Made by a program: the position numbers and the translations under genes. Below are positions 51,047 through 59,830 of a stretch of DNA of 64,000 bases, piece by piece (the first letter of the stretch is position 1; every line of letters begins with the position of its first letter). The stretch is taken from NCBI RefSeq assembly GCF_011947265.1, contig NZ_JAATHD010000007.1, positions 201,988 through 265,987 on the forward strand, in the 5' to 3' direction. The stretch comes from Paenibacillus sp. HB172176. GTDB taxonomy: Bacteria; Bacillota; Bacilli; Paenibacillales; Paenibacillaceae. The notes below the pieces were generated by a model that saw nothing but the letters and a program-made list of their open reading frames with translations, was not told the DNA's origin and did not search any database.

Positions 51047-54000
51047 ATGAAGATTCAAAAGGGCATGAAGCTATTATGCATGATGATCATGACGGCAATG
51101 GCGATGAGTGCCGTTATTCCGTCATCCTGGACGGTGGAGGCGGCAGACGTCACACCTAACGGACAGTTTCAGGTTATCGGCACGAAGATTTATGATCCTG
51201 ACGGCAATGAATATATCGCCAGAGGAACGAATATTAACGGCATGAATTGGGTTTGGTCAAGGGAAGATACACAAGACGCGGATTTGATAGATGATGTCTG
51301 GAATTTCAATATGGTTCGGGTTAATAACTACTTGAAGCCTTTGCCAGGCTTACCTGCGTTTACGACGAATAATGACCTGGATCAGATCATTGACGAATTT
51401 ACGAGTCGGCATATTGTTGTGATGTTAGAGATTCACGATTTTACGAACGGAATACCGTCCGATAATCCGAGTGATCCGAACGCGGCTACCTTGACGGAGT
51501 TGGAGGATTGGTGGGTGGATATTGCCGCGGAGTATCATGACAATCCTTATGTCTGGTTCAATCTGTACAATGAACCGGGCGGAGCTCCCAGTTCGCAATA
51601 TGAATCTATTGCAAGGGATTTAATATCCGCAATAAGGACGGAGGCTCCGGATAACGTCATCGTGGTTGACGGCGGCTACTCGGGGCAAGACAATTCTGGC
51701 GGAACAGCCAACGTGACAGAAGCGGGGAGCAGCATCCTGACCTATGGTCAAGGTATCATTCAGGGCAATACGAATGTCATCTTCAGCGTGCATATGTATG
51801 GGTACTGGAACGGCACAGTTGAGAGATTCGGGGATTATATCGACCAGGTGCATGCGAAAGGTCTTGCCATTATAATTGGAGAATTCAGCAGCAACGCGAC
51901 GACGAACAAGCTTTATTCTGCCGTCAAAGCCGCTATACTTGTAAGCGCAAACAAAGGAATCGGTTGGTTGACATGGTGCTGGGTTAATGGAGACGGACAT
52001 CTCACCGCGACGGATGACGGCGGGGGTTATGGCGTCGACAAAATAAACGGCGACAAGCCAACAAACCTGACATGGTTCGGGGACAAGGTATGGGACTACG
52101 CGCATGGACAAGTTCCGGACTTCGATAAAAATGATTTGTCCATTACGGAAGTCGTGCCGGATGAAGCCAGGGTAGCCCAGGGAGATGAAATTCGGTTTGC
52201 TGCAACCTTATTGAACACGGGTGATTTCGAAATTAACGGAACGGTTAAAGTGAATTTTCTATTGGGAGGTCAGATCGTTGCATCGGGTGAATTTAGCGGA
52301 ACTATCCCGAGGTTTGGAGCAGCTTCTATTGTATCTGATGGCATTGAAGCCCCGTCTTCCAATCTGACGGTTACGGCTGAAATCGATTCAGCGGGAAGTA
52401 CGTACGGCAGTGACGACGATAGCGGCAATAACGAACGAACGCTTGAACTGATAGGCGGAAGCCCGGGAATCTCCGGCTTTGATTTGGTTCCTGTATCGAT
52501 TTCCCTAAGTCAGAGTCAAGTGAACTACGGAGATCGCGTGAATATCGATGTCAGTGTGATGAATCAGGGCGATACGGCAAGTCCGTACAACTGGACGACC
52601 ATAAACTTTTATGTGAATGGCGTACGAGCGAAATATGTTGGGGATACGGTCTCCATTCCGGCAGGAGGAAGTCATACCTTTACCTTGCAGGACTATTTGA
52701 TAACCCAAACGAAAGATTTCGCGCTTGCAGTCAGCGTAGATTATAAAAACGATGATTTAAACCATGAGAATGACAAAACATTTAAGCTCATCCAATTGGA
52801 ATCGAACGCAGAGAATGTGAATCTTGTCTTGAATTCGGGATTTGAAAGCGGTACAGCGGCGAACTGGCAGTTCTGGGGAGGACCCGATACGGCAACAATC
52901 ACTTCGAACACTGCAGATGTGCACAGCGGATCTTATGCGTTGGAGGTTGCTTACAATGGCGGGGGCTATTATCTCGATCTGGAACCGAATACAACTTACG
53001 TCTTGTCCGCCTACGGCAAAACTGCCACAGCGGGAGATTTGTTCTCCTTCGGTGTTCAGTATGCCATTGACAGTGCGGGCACTCAGGAAAAGCATACGAT
53101 TAATTTCACTTCAACCGATTACACATTAGGGGAGTTTATCTTCACGACACCGGACAACATAGAAGCTGGTTCTGCCAATGTCTTTGTGTTCAAAGGCACA
53201 GGCGCGGATGAATTTTATCTTGACGATATCACACTCAAGAAAGAGTCGAACCTGGTGCTCGATCCGGGATTTGAGAGCGGCACAACCGCAAAGTGGCAGT
53301 TTTGGGGAGGAACCGATGTGGGAGCCGTTACATCGACAGCCGCGGATGTGCACAACGGTTCGAATGCTCTGGAGATCAGCCATAGCGGCGGGGGGTACTA
53401 CGTGAGTCTTCAACCCAACACAACTTACGTGTTATCGGCTTTCGGTAAAAATGAGACTGCCGGGGATACGTACTCGTTCGGCATTCAGTACGATAGGGAT
53501 GATGCCGGAACGACGGAAAAGAGCATAGTCAATTTCTCGTCTACCGACTATACATCCGGTCAAGTGGTCTTTACCACGCCAGCTTACATTAAAGCAGGCA
53601 CCGCAAATGTTTTTGTGTGGAAAGGAACAGGAACAGGCAAGTTTTATCTGGATGATATAAGACTTAAGAAAGAAGCGAATCTGGCTCTTAACGCTGGTTT
53701 TGAAAACGGGACAACAAGCTCCTGGCAAATTTGGGGCGGCTCAGGCGCGTCTACAGTCACAAACGCTGTTTATCATAACGGCGCCTACGCACTCGAAGTG
53801 AATAGTCAAGGGGGCGGACAATTTTTCGAGCTCGATCCGAATACCACTTATATCGTGTCGGCTAATGGCTTTAACTCCGTCACAGGAGAAAGCTATTCAT
53901 TCGGCATCCAGTATAACACGGATGAGATCGGGACAAATGAGCAGCATACTGTGAATTTTTTCAATTCAGATGCGTTTGCATGGAGGCAGGCTGTGTTCAC

Positions 54001-54769
54001 CACGCCGAGCTATATGAAGCCTGGAACAACAAGCGTGTTTTTCTGGAAAGGGACGGATACGGGAAATCCATCCTATCTGGATGATGTTGTGCTGGTCAGA
54101 GCGCCGATTCAACCCAAGCCTCCGACTCCCAGTCATTTGGAGGTCACTGAAACGACGGCTTCATCGGTGGTCTTGTCATGGGATGCAGGCTTGGATAATG
54201 GCAGTACCGTAAGCTATAGCGTATACAGGAACAACGAATGGGTTGGACAGGTGGAAGGAAATGTATTGGCGTACGAGGACACAGGGCTTGCTTCCGGTAC
54301 GACCTATACGTATACGGTTAAAGCGGTGAACGGAGCAGGCAATCTATCCGATGCAAGCAATGAAATCAGCGTAACGACGAACGGACATTATGAAGCAGAG
54401 GATGGGGCACTAACCGGTGTATCTGTTGCTTCGTCGGCAGCAGCTTATTCCGGCAGCGGATATGTGGATGCTTCCTCGTTTAATGTTGCCGGCGACAGTG
54501 TCACATTCTCCGTCTATACACAGGATGCCGGCACCTATCAATTGTTGATCCGATACGCTGCTGGGAACGATAAGCCGAATAGTGTAGTTGTTAATGGCGA
54601 TAAGCAAAAAATAACGTTCTCGAATACCGACTGGGCGTGGACGACGCTTGACGTCGGAACTATAGCGCTGAATGCCGGTTCAAACACGATTGAATTGCTG
54701 CATGACTATGGGGATTACGGGTGGATACACATGGACTATATTGAAATCGAAAGCGAAGCACAGCAATAA
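51047..54769 (+). CDS. Secreted GH5 glycoside hydrolase (endo-mannanase/cellulase-like) with triplicated CBMs
   Basis: The 1240-residue enzyme starts at the ATG at 51047 behind GGGAGGGG and has a signal peptide ending WTVEAA. The GH5 barrel (about 33-350) has acid/base Glu176 in LYNEPG and nucleophile Glu279 in IIGEFSS. Two CARDB-like domains follow (about 361-471, 478-584), then three tandem CBM4/9-like modules (about 590-733, 734-875, 876-1017), an FN3 domain (about 1026-1111) and a CBM35/6-like module (about 1114-1239). The barrel resembles beta-mannanases more than cellulases by the open GTNINGMNW start, but the substrate is not settled. It follows importer 3 and should feed it. Confidence 0.88.
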   Translation: MKIQKGMKLLCMMIMTAMAMSAVIPSSWTVEAADVTPNGQFQVIGTKIYDPDGNEYIARGTNINGMNWVWSREDTQDADLIDDVWNFNMVRVNNYLKPLPGLPAFTTNNDLDQIIDEFTSRHIVVMLEIHDFTNGIPSDNPSDPNAATLTELEDWWVDIAAEYHDNPYVWFNLYNEPGGAPSSQYESIARDLISAIRTEAPDNVIVVDGGYSGQDNSGGTANVTEAGSSILTYGQGIIQGNTNVIFSVHMYGYWNGTVERFGDYIDQVHAKGLAIIIGEFSSNATTNKLYSAVKAAILVSANKGIGWLTWCWVNGDGHLTATDDGGGYGVDKINGDKPTNLTWFGDKVWDYAHGQVPDFDKNDLSITEVVPDEARVAQGDEIRFAATLLNTGDFEINGTVKVNFLLGGQIVASGEFSGTIPRFGAASIVSDGIEAPSSNLTVTAEIDSAGSTYGSDDDSGNNERTLELIGGSPGISGFDLVPVSISLSQSQVNYGDRVNIDVSVMNQGDTASPYNWTTINFYVNGVRAKYVGDTVSIPAGGSHTFTLQDYLITQTKDFALAVSVDYKNDDLNHENDKTFKLIQLESNAENVNLVLNSGFESGTAANWQFWGGPDTATITSNTADVHSGSYALEVAYNGGGYYLDLEPNTTYVLSAYGKTATAGDLFSFGVQYAIDSAGTQEKHTINFTSTDYTLGEFIFTTPDNIEAGSANVFVFKGTGADEFYLDDITLKKESNLVLDPGFESGTTAKWQFWGGTDVGAVTSTAADVHNGSNALEISHSGGGYYVSLQPNTTYVLSAFGKNETAGDTYSFGIQYDRDDAGTTEKSIVNFSSTDYTSGQVVFTTPAYIKAGTANVFVWKGTGTGKFYLDDIRLKKEANLALNAGFENGTTSSWQIWGGSGASTVTNAVYHNGAYALEVNSQGGGQFFELDPNTTYIVSANGFNSVTGESYSFGIQYNTDEIGTNEQHTVNFFNSDAFAWRQAVFTTPSYMKPGTTSVFFWKGTDTGNPSYLDDVVLVRAPIQPKPPTPSHLEVTETTASSVVLSWDAGLDNGSTVSYSVYRNNEWVGQVEGNVLAYEDTGLASGTTYTYTVKAVNGAGNLSDASNEISVTTNGHYEAEDGALTGVSVASSAAAYSGSGYVDASSFNVAGDSVTFSVYTQDAGTYQLLIRYAAGNDKPNSVVVNGDKQKITFSNTDWAWTTLDVGTIALNAGSNTIELLHDYGDYGWIHMDYIEIESEAQQ
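52818..54098 (+). repeat. Three tandem CBM4/9-like repeats in the GH5 gene
   Basis: Units begin near 52818, 53250 and 53678, each about 425-430 bases, marked by repeated motifs of the type LVLNSGFESGTAANWQFWGG, GGGYY.LxPNTTYVLSA and FYLDDI. Units 1 and 2 are closest; unit 3 has diverged. Confidence 0.85.
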
Positions 54770-54799
54770 TGCTTCGGAGGTTTAAGGAGAGTAGGCTGT

Positions 54800-57196
54800 A
54801 TGGAGGAAAACAAAGATTGGCGCGCCCAATGGATCTGGCAATCGGATTACCCTTGGACATCCGACCCAGGAGCGCATGAGATGGTTTTGTTTCGCCGTTC
54901 CTTTGGGGTCGGGGATCCCGCCGAGGCGAAGCTGCATGTGAATGTATCGGCAGACAGTCGCTATCGTTTGTACTTAAACGGAGAATCAGTCTCCGTGGGG
55001 CCATGCAAGGGCGATTCGTTCAGCCATTATTACGAATCGATTGATCTTAGCGGAAAGCTGCGCAGCGGTGACAATGTGCTTGCGGCCAAGGTATTGCATT
55101 ATGCGGCAAGCAACCCGCATCGCATTGGGAGGAGTGGACCGATCTCGGTCCACCGCTCCAATACAGGAGCGTTCTTGCTGGAAGGCGCCGTGCAGGAACC
55201 GGGCAGGCTCGAACAACGTTTAGATACGGATGAACACTGGAGGTGCAGGTTTGAAGCGGGCTACAGCATGCAGGCTAACCCATTGATTCAATGGCTGGGC
55301 GGCTGCGAAACGGTCGACGGAACGAGGATGTCGCACGGCTGGACATCTCTGGACTATGACGATCATTCCTGGAAGCCAGCCGTCGTAATATGCGCAACGA
55401 GCAATCGCTTCGGAGAATTGACTCCCTGGCAGCTGACTGCCCGTCCTATTCCGATGCTTTTTGAAAAGGATAAAGGATTCACTGCTGTATCCCGATGCGA
55501 AGAAGGCTATTCAGCCAGCTCGCTTTCCTCCTTGTTGGATCCGGACAATAACGGTACATTGACGATCGTGCCTCGAACAAAATTTTGGGTAGAGCTGGAT
55601 GCTGGGGAATTATCAACCGGTTATCTGCGTATAGACATGCGGGCTGGAGGAGGCAGCGAAGTTCGCTTGCTCGCTTCAGAATGCTATGAACCCTTGGAAT
55701 CCCAACCCGATAAGCGGTTAAAAGAAGTGCGTGACAAAGCTGTCGATGGGAAGCTAGTCGGCGATAACGACTATTATCGGGTCGCAGGCATCGGAAGGAA
55801 AAGGCAAGTCGAAGAGGTGTATGAACCGTTCTGGTTCCGCACCTTTCGGTTTGTCCGATTGGAAATTGAGACGAATGACGAGCCATTGGAGCTTGTTTGT
55901 ATACGATTCCGGGACACCGGCTATCCGCTGGACGTGCAAGCAGAATTCCAATGCTCGGATACCGGCGCCAACCAATTATGGGCGTTATCCGTTCGAACAT
56001 TGCGGAATTGTATGCACGAGACGTACGAGGATTGCCCTTACTACGAGCAGCTTCAATATACAATGGACACTCGTTTGCAGATGCTGTTTACCTACGGGTT
56101 GAGCGCGGATGATCGGCTGGCTCGTCGGGCATTGCATGACTACCACAGTTCGGCGTTGCCTTCGGGAATGCTGCAGTGCCGTTATCCGTCGGAATACCCG
56201 CAAGTCATTCCTTCTTTCTCTTTGTTCTGGATTGATATGCTGCATGATCATTATATGCATTTTGGAGATTTGGCATTGCTCCGACGCTATCGTCATACTA
56301 TGGCAGGCTTGCTGAATTGGTTCGAACAGCGGCTGACTCCGGAGAAGTTGGTCGGGCCAACGCCGCGCGCGTACTGGAGCTATTTCGATTGGGTAGAGCA
56401 ATGGCCTGGCGGAGCCCCGCAAGCGCGTGAACACGGCCCGGTTACCTTGCTCAGTCAGCTTTATTCGGCTGCCCTGCAGCAAGCGGCTGAATTGTTCGAG
56501 GCGACAGGTTGGAGAGATGCGGCTTCGGAGGCTGACACGCTTGCCAAGCAAGTGAATGCCGCATTGATTCGACATTGCTGGCACGAAGAACGAGGAATGT
56601 TCGCCGATGGACCGAATATAGACGAGTTTAGCCAGCATGCCCAAATATGGGGAGTCGCTTGCGGAGCCGTTCAAGGAGAAGCGGCGAAAAGCTTGATTGA
56701 TCGTATGCTCGGGGATGCATCGTTAGCCATTGTCTCATTGCCTATGTCGTACGCGTTGTTTCGCGTGTTAGCCAAAATCCGTATGTATGAGCGTTCGATT
56801 CTATTATGGGACCGCTGGAGATCCTTATTGAAATTGAATTTGACCACTCTGCCGGAAATTGCTCATGGCAGTCCGCGCAGTGATTGCCACGCTTGGAGTG
56901 CGTTGCCCTTGTCCGAGTATCCCGGCGAAATTCTCGGCGTGCAGCCGAGAGCGCCTGGCTTTGCGGTTATTCGGATTGCTCCAAAAATGTTGAATTTGAG
57001 GTGGGCGAGAGGCAAGGTTGCCACCAAGCACGGATTGGTTTCGGTCGATTGGCATTTGGATGATGGAATATTCCATTTGGATGGGGAAGGTCCACACGGC
57101 ATTCCTATCGAGATAGAGCTTCCGAACGGTGATTCGCTACATTTTCCTGCAGGCGGCGAATTTCAAGTGGTTTGCGATGTAAGCGGTTGTCCATAA
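54800..57196 (+). CDS. GH78-like alpha-L-rhamnosidase, cytoplasmic
   Basis: The 798-residue protein begins AQWIWQSDYPW, as many Bac_rhamnosid proteins do, with N-terminal beta domains (to about 390) including a VNVSADSRYRLYLNGESVSVGP lectin-like segment, an (alpha/alpha)6 barrel (about 390-700) and a C-terminal beta domain. ETYEDCPYYEQLQYTMDTR carries Glu416 at the position of the GH78 general acid. There is no signal peptide, so it would act on imported rhamnose-bearing oligosaccharides. The start follows AAGGAGAG. It belongs to the importer 3/GH5 block, with a downstream esterase gene close behind. Confidence 0.82.
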   Translation: MEENKDWRAQWIWQSDYPWTSDPGAHEMVLFRRSFGVGDPAEAKLHVNVSADSRYRLYLNGESVSVGPCKGDSFSHYYESIDLSGKLRSGDNVLAAKVLHYAASNPHRIGRSGPISVHRSNTGAFLLEGAVQEPGRLEQRLDTDEHWRCRFEAGYSMQANPLIQWLGGCETVDGTRMSHGWTSLDYDDHSWKPAVVICATSNRFGELTPWQLTARPIPMLFEKDKGFTAVSRCEEGYSASSLSSLLDPDNNGTLTIVPRTKFWVELDAGELSTGYLRIDMRAGGGSEVRLLASECYEPLESQPDKRLKEVRDKAVDGKLVGDNDYYRVAGIGRKRQVEEVYEPFWFRTFRFVRLEIETNDEPLELVCIRFRDTGYPLDVQAEFQCSDTGANQLWALSVRTLRNCMHETYEDCPYYEQLQYTMDTRLQMLFTYGLSADDRLARRALHDYHSSALPSGMLQCRYPSEYPQVIPSFSLFWIDMLHDHYMHFGDLALLRRYRHTMAGLLNWFEQRLTPEKLVGPTPRAYWSYFDWVEQWPGGAPQAREHGPVTLLSQLYSAALQQAAELFEATGWRDAASEADTLAKQVNAALIRHCWHEERGMFADGPNIDEFSQHAQIWGVACGAVQGEAAKSLIDRMLGDASLAIVSLPMSYALFRVLAKIRMYERSILLWDRWRSLLKLNLTTLPEIAHGSPRSDCHAWSALPLSEYPGEILGVQPRAPGFAVIRIAPKMLNLRWARGKVATKHGLVSVDWHLDDGIFHLDGEGPHGIPIEIELPNGDSLHFPAGGEFQVVCDVSGCP

Positions 57197-57225
57197 AATT
57201 ATTGACGAAGGAGCCTCAAAACGTA

Positions 57226-57972
57226 ATGATTATCGAAACGATTATCTTAAATGAGCAACGAAATGTTGCATTGACGCGCTACGGATTGGACAGCTCGCAC
57301 GAACTCGCAAATGCCGATGCACGCCCGTCTGTCCTCATCTTTCCCGGCGGCGGCTATTACGGCTGCTCCGATCGTGAGGCGGAGCCGATTGCTGTTGCTT
57401 ATCTGGCTGAAGGCTTCAACGCGTTCGTGCTGCGCTACTCGGTTGCGGAGCATGCTGCATGGCCGCATCCATTGGAGGACGCCCAGCAGGCGCTCTCCCT
57501 TCTGCGAGATAACGGTGAACGATGGAAGCTGATTTCGAACCAGATTGCAGTTGTCGGCTTCTCTGCAGGTGGACATTTGGCAGCGGCGCTTGGTACAATT
57601 GGCGCTTGCAAGCCCGATGCGCTAATTCTTGCATATCCCGTTATTCTGGATAAATCCGGCGAAAATTACGCAACAAGGATTCCGAGTCTGGACGAAAGGG
57701 TTACTTCGGCGACGCCGCCGGTGTTCCTGTTTTCGACCAGGAATGACAAGCTTGTGCCAATTGTGCATTCGCTCCGCCTATTGTCGGCGCTTGAAGCTCA
57801 TGATATTCCCTTCGAGAGTCATCTGTTCGAGTCGGGGGCTCACGGCCTCTCCCTCGCCAAGCCGCACACTGCCAGCGGCTTTCGTCGATTCGTCGACGAT
57901 GATGCAGCGCAGTGGCTTCGCTTGAGTGTTCGCTGGCTGCACAAGCGCTTCTCCTGTTTCGAGACGAAGTAA
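57226..57972 (+). CDS. Alpha/beta hydrolase (acetyl esterase type, BD-FAE-like)
   Basis: The 248-residue esterase has oxyanion motif FPGGGYYGCSDRE, nucleophile Ser113 in GFSAGG, an Asp in STRNDKLVP and catalytic His in GAHGLSL. No signal peptide is present. Relatives remove acetyl or feruloyl groups from plant oligosaccharides. The ATG at 57226 lies 12 bases after AAGGAG; the longer frame from 57172 would overlap the rhamnosidase gene and lacks a site. It is the last gene of the rightward block. Confidence 0.82.
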   Translation: MIIETIILNEQRNVALTRYGLDSSHELANADARPSVLIFPGGGYYGCSDREAEPIAVAYLAEGFNAFVLRYSVAEHAAWPHPLEDAQQALSLLRDNGERWKLISNQIAVVGFSAGGHLAAALGTIGACKPDALILAYPVILDKSGENYATRIPSLDERVTSATPPVFLFSTRNDKLVPIVHSLRLLSALEAHDIPFESHLFESGAHGLSLAKPHTASGFRRFVDDDAAQWLRLSVRWLHKRFSCFETK

Positions 57973-58020
57973 TTTGTTCTATCCGTTGGAAGCGTGCATC
58001 AATCATCGCAAGCTCGGCCG

Positions 58021-58818
58021 CTAAAGCTTCACCGTACAACCGCTTTCGATTTTCACTATAGCCTTATCCACGCTGAGCCATACGTCAAGCGCGGAGGCGT
58101 TGTAGACGAAATCCAGGCTTGCCGAAAACTTTAACTGCTCGTACGCTTTGAGATAGTCGACGATCTGAATATTGGTTGCGTACCAAATGTCGTCGCGTCC
58201 GCCGACGAAGGCGCTGAAGCGCTCCATCAGCACCCAGTTGTTGTCGTTATCGAATTCATAGCTGTGGCCCCAGACGTACATGAGGTACAGATATTGCGAC
58301 TTATGCAGATCGACGAATCGTTCCGCATGCTCCATCAGCTTCTGATTGTGATGGCAGGTTGCTTGCCACTCCAGATAGTCCCTCGGCAAGTCGAAGCCGC
58401 CTGTCGTCGATACGACCCTGGCGTATTCAATGCCAAGACCCGGGAGCATCTCCTTTAGCCGCGCGTTGTAAGAGCCATTCGGATAGGACATGCCGCGCAC
58501 GGTATAGCCGGTCAGGCGCTCGAGCGCCTTGCGATCCTCGATAACCTCATGCACCATCAGCTCGTTCGGACATCGGGCGATCGTCGGATGACGCACCGTA
58601 TGCGCCGACACTTCATGCCCCTCGTAGACCGAGGCGATCTCCTCTGCGGGAATGCGATCCTTCGTCCCGAGCAGTCCAGAGTTGATATGACAGGTGCCTT
58701 TCAAACCGTGTTTGTTCCAAATTTCAATCAAGCGTTTGTCCGCCATGCGACCGTCGTCGTAGCTCATCGTCAAGGCCTTGAACCGGCCTTCGGGGTAACA
58801 GAGCAATACTTCTTTCAT
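58021..58818 (-). CDS. Polysaccharide deacetylase-like protein (NodB/CE4)
   Basis: The 265-residue protein has a NodB-type motif 1 SYDDGR (Asp21, Asp22) and motif 2 HTVRHP (His73, His77), the metal-binding Asp-His-His set of CE4 deacetylases, followed by MSYPNGSYN. There is no signal peptide, so it would act on a cytoplasmic oligosaccharide rather than the wall. The start has a strong GAGGAGG site. It converges with the esterase gene, and its upstream side abuts a decayed rhamnogalacturonan lyase. Confidence 0.82.
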   Translation of the reverse strand: MKEVLLCYPEGRFKALTMSYDDGRMADKRLIEIWNKHGLKGTCHINSGLLGTKDRIPAEEIASVYEGHEVSAHTVRHPTIARCPNELMVHEVIEDRKALERLTGYTVRGMSYPNGSYNARLKEMLPGLGIEYARVVSTTGGFDLPRDYLEWQATCHHNQKLMEHAERFVDLHKSQYLYLMYVWGHSYEFDNDNNWVLMERFSAFVGGRDDIWYATNIQIVDYLKAYEQLKFSASLDFVYNASALDVWLSVDKAIVKIESGCTVKL

Positions 58819-58843
58819 TTGAAAATACCTCCTCTATTTTTGA

Positions 58844-59137
58844 TCAGCCCGAGGTAATTGCCACGGGCGAATCGAAGGTGCCGCTAATGATCTGTGTCGT
58901 CATATTCGCCGCCCACTTGATGTTCATATTGGTGCTCGGCGCCTTAGCATCAATAAGCTCGCCCCTGGCCGTCATTAAGCCGAAGGATACCGGGCCTTTT
59001 ACATCTTCGCTGGGCCATACCTGCATTCCTCTATAATCGGGGTCAACCTGTTCCGTCATCCCGCGTCCGACATCCTCGGTCACGAAGCCCCCGAACAGCA
59101 CCTCGCCGGTAGCCGCATCGAACGCATCATGTTCGAC
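58844..59137 (-). pseudogene. Both-ends-truncated rhamnogalacturonan lyase (PL11, YesW-like)
   Basis: About 97 codons encode an internal PL11 segment: HDAFDAATGEVLFGG, EDVGRGM, VDPDYRGMQVW, FGLMTARGELIDAKAPSTN and IKWAAN, which are the calcium-site and propeller motifs of YesW/YesX. A whole PL11 enzyme is about 600 residues, so both the N-terminal majority and the C-terminus are missing. The upstream edge lies within the stop region of the ABC permease gene (59127-59137), implying that the transporter block replaced the 5' part. Confidence 0.8.
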
Positions 59138-59786
59138 TAGAATAATAATGGCGTTGACAGAAGAGCAAGAGAGCAAAGATAACAGCTCCAATACTGCAGA
59201 AAATGAATAGATATCGACTCAAAGCAAACTCAGGATCCGAAGAAGTATATTTTGAAAATAAATAAAACGTGTTGGTTATTGCTCCACTGGTCAGAGACTC
59301 TGTTACCCAGTAAAATAAGGCGGCTCCAAGTCCGGCAACATATGATCTGCCGATCAAACTGACTAAAAGGGCTAAATGGCCAAGCCATAATGCTGGAGGA
59401 AGTACATGAAATGAAAACGACAGAAAGGGGATTGGAAGCACCCATACATGAATAACCAAAATACTGCCTAAAAAAAGTGCAAAGATCATACATAAACTGA
59501 GCAACCATCTGGCAACGAAATAGGCAATGCTGCGGTATGGAAGTGACATAAACCATCCGCTTGTTTCCTTGCTGGTCTCTGCGGTAAATAACGGCGACAT
59601 CAAGAAAACAACAACAAGAGGGAAAACATATTCATAAATGAGTTGAACATGGATCGGTTGAATGAACGGTACAAAATGCCAAGGTTGCAGGATGATAACG
59701 GCGAAAACTTGGCAAAAAATTAGAAAAATCGAGGCGTTTATTAATGAAGACCAAAATAACTTCACTTCCAGCATGATTCGGCCCAT
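59127..59786 (-). CDS. ABC-2 type transporter permease (small subunit)
   Basis: The 219-residue protein has about six membrane helices with an ABC-2-like start (MLEVKLFWSSLINASIFLIF) and belongs to bacitracin/antibiotic-type exporters rather than sugar importers. The ATG at 59786 is preceded by GGAGGAGGAGG; an upstream ATG at 59822 is rejected. The last codons (SSRT) read into sequence that also forms the start of the PL11 remnant, so the natural C-terminus may have been replaced. It is the third gene of the exporter operon. Confidence 0.75.
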   Translation of the reverse strand: MGRIMLEVKLFWSSLINASIFLIFCQVFAVIILQPWHFVPFIQPIHVQLIYEYVFPLVVVFLMSPLFTAETSKETSGWFMSLPYRSIAYFVARWLLSLCMIFALFLGSILVIHVWVLPIPFLSFSFHVLPPALWLGHLALLVSLIGRSYVAGLGAALFYWVTESLTSGAITNTFYLFSKYTSSDPEFALSRYLFIFCSIGAVIFALLLFCQRHYYSSRT

Positions 59787-59830
59787 GAATACCTCCTCCT
59801 CCTTTTCCAATTTCGTCTTCAATAATTACC

